DNA of 64,000 nt, taken from contig CAWJNK010000001.1 in the NCBI GenBank assembly GCA_963844205.1, positions 992,001-1,056,000 of the forward strand, written 5' to 3'. Source of the DNA: DASSUW01 sp963844205 (lineage in GTDB: Bacteria > Actinomycetota > Thermoleophilia > Solirubrobacterales > Solirubrobacteraceae). Numbering within the stretch: the first letter of the stretch is position 1; each line of letters begins with the position of its first letter. Below, in pieces: positions 56,205 through 63,495 of this stretch. The notes under the pieces were generated by a model. It was not told the origin of the DNA, ran no database searches, and saw nothing but the letters and a program-made list of their open reading frames with translations. A program made the position numbers and the translations under genes.

Positions 56205-56613
56205 TCAGCAGCGGTTCGATGCGCCATCGCCCGGAGGGCGATGGCGCGGTGGCGTGCCAGAGCTCGTCGAAGCCCTCCTCCGGCGCGGGCCGCACGAGCC
56301 GCCGCGCCGTGACGGCCGCGGCGCCCGGGCCGACGTGCTCGGACCGGCCGGCGCCCTCGACCAGGTAGCCGACGACCTTGAAGCCCGCCGCCCGGGCCGG
56401 CTCGAGGTAGCGGGCGCGGTCGGCCGCCGTGGGGTTCGTGTTGTCGACCACGAACGGCCGGCCCTCCTCGAGGCACGAGGCCACGAGCGCCGCCTCGCGC
56501 GCACGAGAGCCCACCACGTCGAGGCTGACGTGCACATGCGTGGCGGCGAAGCGGTCGCGGTACAGCGTGGTCTTGCCGCTGCCCTGCGCACCGCAGAGGA
56601 TCACGGCCTCCAT
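56185..56613 (-). CDS. P-loop ATP/GTP-binding kinase-like protein (zeta-toxin/PNKP-like)
   Basis: 142 residues from ATG 56613. Walker A CGAQGSGKTTLYRDRF (~7-22); a second Asp at SLDVVGSR; PFVVDNTNPTAADRARYLEP fits the nucleotide-kinase/zeta-toxin fold (DNTN motif as in 2'-5' RNA ligase-associated and polynucleotide kinases). The C-terminus is short. Overlaps the methyltransferase gene by 13 bp and converges with the aldo/keto reductase. No antitoxin partner is visible, so a toxin role is not supported. Confidence 0.8.
   Translation of the reverse strand: MEAVILCGAQGSGKTTLYRDRFAATHVHVSLDVVGSRAREAALVASCLEEGRPFVVDNTNPTAADRARYLEPARAAGFKVVGYLVEGAGRSEHVGPGAAAVTARRLVRPAPEEGFDELWHATAPSPSGRWRIEPLLTTPPLF
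56221..56247 (+). terminator. Perfect 12-bp stem-loop after the aldo/keto reductase gene
   Basis: gcgccatcgccc (56221-56232) and its complement (56236-56247) with a 3-nt loop, 16 nt after the AKR stop. It lies inside the coding end of the convergent kinase gene (ATAPSPSGRW), so the hairpin is also coding. Confidence 0.75.
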
Positions 56614-57086
56614 CGCGGCCACCACGCCGGGACGGTCCGTCGGTATTCCTCGTACTGGGCGCCGTACCGCTCCGCCAGCGTCGGTTCCTCGTAGGTCTTC
56701 GCGAATACTGCCATTCCGGCCCACACGACGGCGGCGTAGATGAGCAGGCCCGGGCTGCCGAGGAGCAGCGCCTGCCCGACGATCACCGCCGTGACCGCGA
56801 TGTACATCACGTTGCGCACGTAGCGGTACGGCCCGCCCACGACGAGGCGCTCGGTGGGGGCGACCGGCGCGGGCGTGCCGAGTCCCTCCCGCACGAAGCG
56901 CGCGAACGCCTGCACGAGCACGACGGTGCCGGCGACCACTATCGCCGCCCCGAGCACGCGCAGCGGGAGCCACCACTCGTGCTCGACCTCCCAGCCCGCC
57001 AGCAGGTACGGCACCACGCCCGCCACGAGCGCGGGCGCGAGCGCGAAGAACAGCGCGCTGCCGGCCGCCGCGGTCGGGCGCCGCAC
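56601..57086 (-). CDS. Isoprenylcysteine carboxyl methyltransferase-like (ICMT/PEMT) membrane protein
   Basis: 161 residues from GTG 57086, 2 nt after the deaminase stop. Helices SALFFALAPALVAGVVPYLL and AIVVAGTVVLVQAFARFV; the family core GGPYRYVRNVMYIAVTAVIV and the C-terminal FAKTYEEPTLAERYGAQYEE (SAM-binding ICMT/PEMT motif). In bacteria these methylate lipids or other membrane substrates. Part of the minus operon deaminase-methyltransferase-kinase. Confidence 0.88.
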   Translation of the reverse strand: MRRPTAAAGSALFFALAPALVAGVVPYLLAGWEVEHEWWLPLRVLGAAIVVAGTVVLVQAFARFVREGLGTPAPVAPTERLVVGGPYRYVRNVMYIAVTAVIVGQALLLGSPGLLIYAAVVWAGMAVFAKTYEEPTLAERYGAQYEEYRRTVPAWWPRWRP

Positions 57087-57088
57087 CC

Positions 57089-57532
57089 CTACTCCCCGAT
57101 GTCCTCGTTCCAGACGTCGGGGTGACGAGCGATGAACGCGTGCAGGAGGTCGACGCACTCCTGCGAGTCGAGGTCGACGACCTGCACGCCGGACTCGCGC
57201 AGCCACTCGATGCCGCCCTGGAACGTGCGCGACTCCCCCACCACGACAGTCCCGATCCCGAACTGCCGGATCAGCCCCGAGCAATACCAGCATGGCGCCA
57301 GCGTGGTGGCCATGATCGTGTCGCGGTAGGACCGCCGGCGGCCGGCGTTGCGGAACGCCTCGGTCTCGCCGTGGGCGGAGGGGTCGTCGCGCTGCACCCG
57401 CTGGTTGTGCCCGCGGCCCAGCAGAGCACCCGAGGCGTCGAACAGCGCGCCGCCGATCGGGATGCCGCCCTCCTGCATGCCGGCGCGCGCCTCGGCGAGC
57501 GCGACCTCGAGCAGCGCGTGATGGTCCACCAC
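57089..57532 (-). CDS. Nucleoside/cytosine deaminase family protein
   Basis: 147 residues from GTG 57532. Zinc-deaminase motifs: AHGETEAFRNAG (HxE) and APCWYCSGLIRQFG (PCxxC). The compact size and GGIPIGGALFDASG recall yeast-type cytosine deaminase (CodA-like) more than tRNA adenosine deaminase. Converts cytosine or a related base/nucleoside by hydrolytic deamination. First gene of the three-gene minus operon. Confidence 0.9.
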   Translation of the reverse strand: MVDHHALLEVALAEARAGMQEGGIPIGGALFDASGALLGRGHNQRVQRDDPSAHGETEAFRNAGRRRSYRDTIMATTLAPCWYCSGLIRQFGIGTVVVGESRTFQGGIEWLRESGVQVVDLDSQECVDLLHAFIARHPDVWNEDIGE

Positions 57533-57561
57533 CCGCGCGATCGTACCCTTGATGGGACCCG

Positions 57562-57897
57562 ATGCCGACTGTCGAAGGCCTCCAGTTCGGATACGCCCTG
57601 CACGAGCTGCCGCCGGGGCGGCTGCCGTTCCGGCGCTGGCGCTGGGAGCTGTGGCACGGCGCGACGCTCGTTGCCGCGGGCTGGCGGCTGTCGCGCCCGC
57701 AGGCGGGGCGCGCGCTGCGGATCAGCGCCGCCGAGTTCGGGCACCGGCTGTTCGGCCTGCCGTTCCCGCCGCGCAACCCCGTCGCCGCGGGCGGCGACCT
57801 CCAGCCCGGCAGCGCCGAGCGCCTCGCGATCGGGCCGATCACCTGCCTTCTGGTGCCGCGCGCGCTCGAGCCGCCGGCGGCCGCGAGCTGGGCCTGA
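57562..57897 (+). CDS. Conserved-looking 111-residue protein, unknown function
   Basis: 111 residues from ATG 57562; a TACCCT -10-like hexamer lies 13 nt upstream. Basic, Trp-rich (LPFRRWRWELWHGATLVAAG) with FGHRLFGLPFPPRNPV. No signal peptide. Codon third positions are GC-rich, as expected for coding. I recognise no domain. It diverges from the deaminase gene. Confidence 0.65.
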   Translation: MPTVEGLQFGYALHELPPGRLPFRRWRWELWHGATLVAAGWRLSRPQAGRALRISAAEFGHRLFGLPFPPRNPVAAGGDLQPGSAERLAIGPITCLLVPRALEPPAAASWA

Positions 57898-57957
57898 AAG
57901 GCCGCGCCAAGGTCCCCGCAACCCCACGCCAACCGCGCGCGTGGAGAGTCCCGGGCC

Positions 57958-58143
57958 ATGAAGCCGTCCCCCCTCCCGAACCTCCACACGAGCCGCGCCC
58001 GGCCCGTGCTGCGCCCGTCCACCCGCGCCCCGCAGCCGCGCACCATGCGCTCGACCGTGCTGCAGTCGCTGCTCCTCGCCCCAGGCGGCGGTGTGCCCAC
58101 ACACCGCCACGGCCAGGGCGCCGCACGTACACGAGCGATCTGA
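57958..58143 (+). CDS. Possible 61-residue upstream ORF coupled to the response regulator
   Basis: ATG 57958, preceded by gtggagagtcccgggcc, opens a 61-codon basic frame (MKPSPLPNLHTSRARPVLRP) whose TGA ends 1 nt before the regulator ATG at 58145. Third positions are mostly G/C for the first ~45 codons. It may be a short translated leader that couples translation, or chance. The 247-bp gap contains nothing else that I recognise. Confidence 0.3.
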   Translation: MKPSPLPNLHTSRARPVLRPSTRAPQPRTMRSTVLQSLLLAPGGGVPTHRHGQGAARTRAI

Positions 58144-58144
58144 C

Positions 58145-58816
58145 ATGGGCTTCGTCATGGATGACGCTCCGCCCCTCCGGACACTGGTGAGCGACGACGA
58201 CCCGCTCGTCCGGCGCCTGATCCGCGACACCCTGCAGCGCGAGAACGTCACGGTCATCGCCGAGGCGAGGACCGGCCGCGAGGCCGTCGAGCTCGCGCTC
58301 TTCTACCGCCCCGACGTGGTGGTGATGGACTACATGATGCCCGAGATGGACGGCATCGAGGCGACGCGCCGGATCTACGAGCAGGCCCCCGAGATCCGGG
58401 TGATCCTCCTCACCGGCTCCTCCGACGAGTCGCTCGGGATGCGAGGCCTGCGCGCCGGCGCGGCCGGCTTCCTCTCGAAGGACATGGACCTCAACTCGCT
58501 CCCCCGCGCGCTCCGCGGCAGCCTCGAGGGCGAGGCGGCGATCTCGCGCAAGCTCGCCATGCAGCTCGTCCAGCACTACCGCTCCGCCCCGCTCGGCGGC
58601 GTCGGCCTGCGGCCCGTGCGCAGCCACCTGACCGACCGTGAGTGGGAGGTCCTGGACCTGCTGACCGGCGGCGCCACGACCGACGAAATCGCGCGCGCGC
58701 TCGTGCTCTCGACCGAGACCGTCCGGTCACACCTCAAGAACCTCTACCGCAAGCTCGGCGTGCGGTCGCGGGAGGACGCCGTCGAGGCCGCCACCCGCAT
58801 GCGAGAGCTCGTCTAG
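58145..58816 (+). CDS. NarL/FixJ-type response regulator
   Basis: 223 residues from ATG 58145 (a second ATG is at 58157). Receiver: RTLVSDDDPLVRRLIRDTLQ acidic pocket, phospho-acceptor Asp in DVVVMDYMMPEMDGIEATRR, switch Thr in VILLTGSSDE, Lys in AAGFLSKDMDL. GerE HTH: LTDREWEVLDLLTGGATTDE and STETVRSHLKNLYRKLGVRS. No histidine kinase is adjacent; the degenerate kinase-like membrane protein at 61779 lies beyond the amylase gene. Confidence 0.92.
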   Translation: MGFVMDDAPPLRTLVSDDDPLVRRLIRDTLQRENVTVIAEARTGREAVELALFYRPDVVVMDYMMPEMDGIEATRRIYEQAPEIRVILLTGSSDESLGMRGLRAGAAGFLSKDMDLNSLPRALRGSLEGEAAISRKLAMQLVQHYRSAPLGGVGLRPVRSHLTDREWEVLDLLTGGATTDEIARALVLSTETVRSHLKNLYRKLGVRSREDAVEAATRMRELV

Positions 58817-58890
58817 CGGCTATCGGCCGAGTCCGGTGGAGGCGCGCTGAGCTGAAGTAGGCTTCCGCGCGCAACCAAGGGGAGGGGCTC

Positions 58891-61722
58891 ATGTCCGGTC
58901 CGCGCGCACTCGTCATCCTCGCCACCGTCGTGCTCGCCGCGGTGGCGGCCCCGCCGGCATGGAGCCATCGCGATGACGGCGCCCGCCACAGTCTGCGGGC
59001 GCCGGTCACCGACCAGACCTTCTACTTCGTCATGGCCGACCGGTTCCAGAACGGGACCGCGGCCAACGACCACGGTGGGCTGCTGCCGGGCAAGAGCGAG
59101 GGCCAGTCGGGCTTCGACCCGACCGGCAAGGGCTGGTACCACGGCGGCGACCTGCAGGGTCTGCGCAGCCGCCTCGGCTACATCAAGCGCATGGGCGCGA
59201 CCGCGATCTGGCTCACGCCGAGCTTCAAGAACAAGGCGGTCCAGGACAACAACGGCTTCCCCTCCGCCGGCTACCACGGCTACTGGATCACCGACTTCAA
59301 GCAGATCGACCCCCACCTCGGCAGCAACGACGACCTGAGCGCGCTGATCCGAGACGCCCACCGGCTCGGCATGAAGGTCTACTTCGACGTGATCACCAAT
59401 CACACCGCCGACGTCATCCGATACGGGGAGGGCCCGGCGCCGACCTACATCTCGAAGGACCAGTACCCGTACCGCACCGCCGCGGGGACGGTGTTCGACG
59501 ACCGCGACTTCGCCGGCACGAGCTTCTTCCCCGCGCTCGCGCCGAGCGAGCAGCCCGCGTGCCCGCCGTCTGGCTCGCTGCAGAGCTTCCCCTACCACCC
59601 GTGCGTGCCGGACGGGACGCCGCCGTACCTCCTGAACGAGCAGAACGTCAAGGTCCCCGCCTGGCTCAACGACGTGAGCATGTACCACAACCGCGGCAAC
59701 ACCACGTTCGCCGGCGAGAACTCGCAGTACGGCGACTTCTTCGGGCTCGACGACCTCTTCACCGAGGACCGCCGCGTGGTCGACGGGATGATCGACATCT
59801 ACAAGTTCTGGATCCGCGAGTTCCGCGTCGACGGCTTCCGCATGGACACCATGAAGCACGTCGACGACGCGTTCTGGCAGCGGTTCGCGCCGACGATCGA
59901 GAACTACGCGCGGTCCCAGGGGATCCGCGACTTCTACATGTTCGGCGAGGTCGCGGAGGACTTCAGCCACGAGATCGTCTCGCACTACCCCGTCCACGAC
60001 GACGTGCAGGGCGTCCTCGACTTCCTGTTCCAGATGGCGTCCGTCGACTTCGCCGGCAAGTCGCTCGCGACCGACTCGCTACGGGACTTCTTCGTGAAGG
60101 ACGACTGGTACACGGACGGCGACTCGAACGTCTACAACCTGCCGACCTTCCTCGGCAACCACGACCGCGGGCGGATCGGCATGTTCATCCGCAACGCGAA
60201 CCCGGGCGCGAGCGAGGCCGAGCTGCTGGCGCGCGACCGCCTCGCGCACCAGCTCATGTACTTCTCGCGCGGCAACCCGGTCGTCTACTACGGCGACGAG
60301 CAGGGCTTCACCGGCGCGGGCGGCGACCAGGACGCGAGGCAGGACATGTTCCCGTCGCAGTCGCCGCAGTACAACAACCTCGACGACCCGATCCCGGGCG
60401 ACGACGGCGCCGGGCGCAACGACAACATCGGCTCGAACAAGACGCCGATGGACGACAACTTCGACCCGGCGCATCCGCTCTACCGCGAGCTGGCCGCGCT
60501 CGCCGAGGTGACCAGGCGCCACCCGGCGCTGCGGGACGGCACGCAGCAGCATCGGTTCTCCTCGAGCGGCCCCGGCGTCTACGCGTTCTCGCGCATCAAC
60601 GGCAAGCTTCGCCGCGAGTACGTCGTCGCGCTCAACAACGCCGAGCAGGCGGCCTCGGCGTCGATCCCGACGTACGTCCGCGACAGTCGGTGGGAGCGGG
60701 TCTACGGCACCGGCTCGAGCTCGCTGCACAGCGGTGACGACGGGCGGCTGCAGGTCTCGCTCGGCGCGCTGTCGACGGTCGTCTACCGCGCCAAGGACAA
60801 GATCCCGCGCAGCAAGTCGGCGCCGACGGTGTCGCTCGACGTGCCGGCGACCGGGCGCGACCGGCTCGAGGTGCGCGCGAACCTCGGCCGTGACCAGTTC
60901 GCCGAGGTGACGTTCCTCGCGCGGACCGGCGGCGGCTCGTGGCGCAGCATCGGCACCGACGACAACGCGCCGTACCGCGTGTTCCACGATGTCGCCGACA
61001 TCGAGCCCGGCACGACCGTCGAGTACAAGGCGATCGTGCTCGACAACGCGCACCACAGCCGCACGAGCGCGGTGCGCAGCGCGACGATCTCGCCGCCCGC
61101 CATCGTGCTGGAGGCGCCGCCGCAGAACGGCCGCCGGCGCGGGATCATCGAGGTCCGAGCGATCGCCACGCCGGACCACGCCGACAACGTGGTGCGGTTC
61201 GAGCGCTCCGTGAACGGCGGGCCGTGGACCACGATCGGGACCGACGCCTCGTCGCCGGTCTACACCGTGTTCGACGACGCGTCGAGCCTGGCGGACGAGA
61301 CCACGGTGCAGTACCGCGCGGAGCTGACGTACGCGCCGGGGAAGACGGTCATGAGCGATCCGCGCACGGTGACGATCGGGCAGACCTTGGCGACCGTCCA
61401 CTACAACCGGCCGGCGGGCGACTACGGCACCGTCGCGGACGGCTGGGGCCTGCACCTGTGGGGCCAGGCGATCGGCATCCCGGAGACGCAGTGGGGCGAC
61501 CCGTTCGAGCGAACCGGGATCGACGCCTTCGGCGCGTTCTACGCGATCCCGATCGGGGACGAGACCAAGGCCGTGAACTTCATCATGCACCTGCCGGGCC
61601 AGGACAACGTGCCGACCACACGCGAGCCCGGTGGCGACCGCTCGTTCGTCCCGCGCGACCATCTGGAGATCTGGCTCAAGCAAGGAGACCCGACGGTCTA
61701 CTTCACTCAGCCTCCGACGTAG
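58891..61722 (+). CDS. Secreted GH13 alpha-amylase/pullulanase-like enzyme with C-terminal CBM41-type domain
   Basis: 943 residues; ATG 58891 follows aaggggaggggctc. Sec signal ALVILATVVLAAVAAPPAWS. GH13 barrel ~40-600: region I DVITNHTADVI, nucleophile Asp in REFRVDGFRMDTMK (~318), acid/base Glu in MFGEVAED (~352), third Asp in FLGNHDRGRI (~424). Two Ig/beta-sandwich domains follow (~645-735 and ~740-830), both with the repeat WR/WTxIGTDxxxPxxxVF. The last ~115 residues match the pullulanase-associated starch-binding (CBM41) pattern (TVHYNRPAGDYGTVADGWGL, HLWGQAIG, then DHLEIWLKQGDPTVYF). It degrades alpha-glucans outside the cell. Confidence 0.93.
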   Translation: MSGPRALVILATVVLAAVAAPPAWSHRDDGARHSLRAPVTDQTFYFVMADRFQNGTAANDHGGLLPGKSEGQSGFDPTGKGWYHGGDLQGLRSRLGYIKRMGATAIWLTPSFKNKAVQDNNGFPSAGYHGYWITDFKQIDPHLGSNDDLSALIRDAHRLGMKVYFDVITNHTADVIRYGEGPAPTYISKDQYPYRTAAGTVFDDRDFAGTSFFPALAPSEQPACPPSGSLQSFPYHPCVPDGTPPYLLNEQNVKVPAWLNDVSMYHNRGNTTFAGENSQYGDFFGLDDLFTEDRRVVDGMIDIYKFWIREFRVDGFRMDTMKHVDDAFWQRFAPTIENYARSQGIRDFYMFGEVAEDFSHEIVSHYPVHDDVQGVLDFLFQMASVDFAGKSLATDSLRDFFVKDDWYTDGDSNVYNLPTFLGNHDRGRIGMFIRNANPGASEAELLARDRLAHQLMYFSRGNPVVYYGDEQGFTGAGGDQDARQDMFPSQSPQYNNLDDPIPGDDGAGRNDNIGSNKTPMDDNFDPAHPLYRELAALAEVTRRHPALRDGTQQHRFSSSGPGVYAFSRINGKLRREYVVALNNAEQAASASIPTYVRDSRWERVYGTGSSSLHSGDDGRLQVSLGALSTVVYRAKDKIPRSKSAPTVSLDVPATGRDRLEVRANLGRDQFAEVTFLARTGGGSWRSIGTDDNAPYRVFHDVADIEPGTTVEYKAIVLDNAHHSRTSAVRSATISPPAIVLEAPPQNGRRRGIIEVRAIATPDHADNVVRFERSVNGGPWTTIGTDASSPVYTVFDDASSLADETTVQYRAELTYAPGKTVMSDPRTVTIGQTLATVHYNRPAGDYGTVADGWGLHLWGQAIGIPETQWGDPFERTGIDAFGAFYAIPIGDETKAVNFIMHLPGQDNVPTTREPGGDRSFVPRDHLEIWLKQGDPTVYFTQPPT

Positions 61723-61778
61723 GCCGAGGGCGTGCTGGGCGACGTGACCCCGAGCCGCGAAGCTGTCACCCTCATCTC

Positions 61779-62453
61779 ATGCTCGCCGGGGCCTCCCGTC
61801 GCAGCGTCCGCCTCCGTGCCCGCGAGGTGCCCGACACGTGGCCGGCGGCGGCGGTCCTCGTGGCGCTCGGGCTGCTGCTCTTCGCCGGCGGCGGGCCGCT
61901 GCGCAGCGCGCTCGCGACCTTCGCGGTCGGGACAGCGGTGGTGGTCGGCGCGCTCTGGATGCGCGGCCGTGTCGCCCGGCGGCGCGACCGGCGGCGGGCC
62001 GAGGCGTCGCACGCCGCGGTCGTCGCCGGGACGGCCTCGCGGTTGCGCGCCGCCATCGGCGACCAGGAGCTGGCGGTCGCGCTCGACGTCCTGACCGGTG
62101 GCCCGCTGGGGCCGCCGCGGTCACTCGCGGCGGTCGCGCGCGAGGTCGGCGCGGCCACGCGCTCGGCCGGCGTCCCGGTGGTCGTGGCGGTCGACGAGGA
62201 CACGGTCGTCGCCGGCCTCGACGGCGTGGTCCGCGCGCTCGTGCGGCGGGCAGTCGCCGTGGCGCCGCCGCAGTCGACCGTCACGGTGGCGGTTACGAGC
62301 GGCCGCGTGGAGGTTCGCGACGAGGGCGTCGCGACGCTCGCCGGGTTCGACGGCGAGCTGGCCGGGGAGCTCGCGCGCCGGGCGGGCGCGGACGTCCACC
62401 TGTTCGAGGGCCTTGCCGTCCTCCAGCTGCCGCCGGCATCGCGAGCAGCGTGA
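61779..62453 (+). CDS. Two-helix membrane protein with a degenerate histidine-kinase ATPase-like domain
   Basis: 224 residues from ATG 61779. Two adjacent helices (~20-55, WPAAAVLVALGLLLFAGGGP and SALATFAVGTAVVVGALWMR), a basic linker, then ~130 residues resembling the C-terminal HATPase half of sensor kinases: LDGVVRALVRRAVAVAPPQS aligns with the N-box helix, STVTVAVTSGRVEVRDEG with the G1 strand, and FDGELAGELARRAGADVHLF with the final helix. The N-box Asn and the G-box glycines appear missing, so catalytic activity is unlikely. Possibly a pseudokinase or sensor remnant. Its 3' end overlaps the convergent YwaF-like gene. Confidence 0.62.
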   Translation: MLAGASRRSVRLRAREVPDTWPAAAVLVALGLLLFAGGGPLRSALATFAVGTAVVVGALWMRGRVARRRDRRRAEASHAAVVAGTASRLRAAIGDQELAVALDVLTGGPLGPPRSLAAVAREVGAATRSAGVPVVVAVDEDTVVAGLDGVVRALVRRAVAVAPPQSTVTVAVTSGRVEVRDEGVATLAGFDGELAGELARRAGADVHLFEGLAVLQLPPASRAA

Positions 62454-63060
62454 AAAGGACGAGCGCGAGCGCCGCGGCGCTGAGGATGTACCAGGGCCAC
62501 GGGCCCATGACGTCCAGCAGCGACCACGTGTCCGGCTTCTCTCGCAGCCACATGTAGTTGCCGCCGGTCAGCAGGTTCGCGGTGCCGGCCGCGGCCGCCA
62601 CGATCAGCGTCGCGGCGAACGCCCGCCCGACCGCTCCGGGGCGCGGGCGGATCCCGCGGCCGACCACGAGCAGGACGGCGGCCACCACCGCGCCGGAGTG
62701 CGTGATGAAGAACGTCCAGTAGAGGAGCTCCGGGAAGTCGGCGCCGAGGTCGGGCGTCAGCACGGCCTGCAGCGAGGCGGTCAGCGCCCAGAACCACGTC
62801 AGCTCCACCAGCAGCGGCCGCGCCGTCCACAGCGCGACCACGGAGACGACGGTGACGACGTCGGTGAGGTGGAGCGGCAGGTTGAAGTCGAGCGACCAGG
62901 TCCCGCGGGCGACGAAGTGCGCGTGCTCGACCAGGTACGTGGTCCCGATGACGACCGCCAGCGCGCGCGAGACGGCGACGGAGCGGGCGCGCGTCGCCGC
63001 GGCGGCGCCCGCGGCGGTGACGCCGATGGCCGCGACGTGCTCGGCTGACAGGAGCTCCAC
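62293..63060 (-). CDS. YwaF-like (TIGR02206) integral membrane protein with basic tail
   Basis: 255 residues from GTG 63060. About six to seven helices: SVAVSRALAVVIGTTYLVEH, FNLPLHLTDVVTVVSVVALW, LVELTWFWALTASLQAVLTP, YWTFFITHSGAVVAAVLLVV, AFAATLIVAAAAGTANLLTG, WPWYILSAAALALVLFTLLA. The motif LPLHLTDVV and GGNYMWLREKPDTWSLLDVM with GPWPWYI are characteristic of the YwaF/TIGR02206 family. The last ~50 residues are Arg/Pro-rich and overlap the convergent gene by 161 bp. Confidence 0.87.
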   Translation of the reverse strand: MELLSAEHVAAIGVTAAGAAAATRARSVAVSRALAVVIGTTYLVEHAHFVARGTWSLDFNLPLHLTDVVTVVSVVALWTARPLLVELTWFWALTASLQAVLTPDLGADFPELLYWTFFITHSGAVVAAVLLVVGRGIRPRPGAVGRAFAATLIVAAAAGTANLLTGGNYMWLREKPDTWSLLDVMGPWPWYILSAAALALVLFTLLAMPAAAGGRQGPRTGGRPRPPGARAPRPARRRTRRASRRPRREPPRGRS

Positions 63061-63120
63061 CCGCGGTCAGGCTACGCATGCGCGAACATGCGGGCGCACA
63101 GCTCCCGGCAGGAGGACCCC

Positions 63121-63492
63121 ATGCTCGACCACGTCGGATTCGGTGTCAGCGACTACGCGCGCAGCAAGGCGTTCTACGAGCAGGCGCTCGCGCCGCTCGG
63201 GATCACGCTGCTGATGGAGCCGGTGGCGCAGGCCGCGGGCTTCGGCGCGGACGGCAAGCCGTTCTTCTGGATCGAGACGCGCGGGCCGGCCGTGCAGGGC
63301 GGGCTCCACGTCGCCTTCGCGACCGACCGCCGCGAGACGGTCGACGCGTTCCACGTCGCGGCGCTGGAGGCCGGCGGGACCGACAACGGCGCTCCCGGCG
63401 TGCGCGAGATCTACCACCCCACCTACTACGGGGCGTACGTGCTCGACCCCGACGGCAACAACATCGAGGCGGTCTGCCACCGCCCCGCGTAG
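63121..63492 (+). CDS. VOC (glyoxalase/bleomycin resistance) family protein
   Basis: 123 residues; ATG 63121 follows ggcaggaggacccc. One VOC fold: MLDHVGFGVSDYARSKAFYE with the first metal His, GKPFFWIETRGPAVQGGLHV with the next His, a Tyr/His-rich segment VREIYHPTYYGAYVL and the terminal Glu in DPDGNNIEAVCH. Metal ligands are thus likely intact. Single-domain VOC proteins are dioxygenases, glyoxalase-like enzymes or antibiotic binders; substrate not inferable. Confidence 0.9.
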   Translation: MLDHVGFGVSDYARSKAFYEQALAPLGITLLMEPVAQAAGFGADGKPFFWIETRGPAVQGGLHVAFATDRRETVDAFHVAALEAGGTDNGAPGVREIYHPTYYGAYVLDPDGNNIEAVCHRPA

Positions 63493-63495
63493 CTC

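Noticed and set aside
56185..56613. Zeta-type toxin of a toxin-antitoxin pair
   Set aside because: The Walker A and DNTN motifs fit, but there is no antitoxin gene; neighbours are a methyltransferase and a deaminase.
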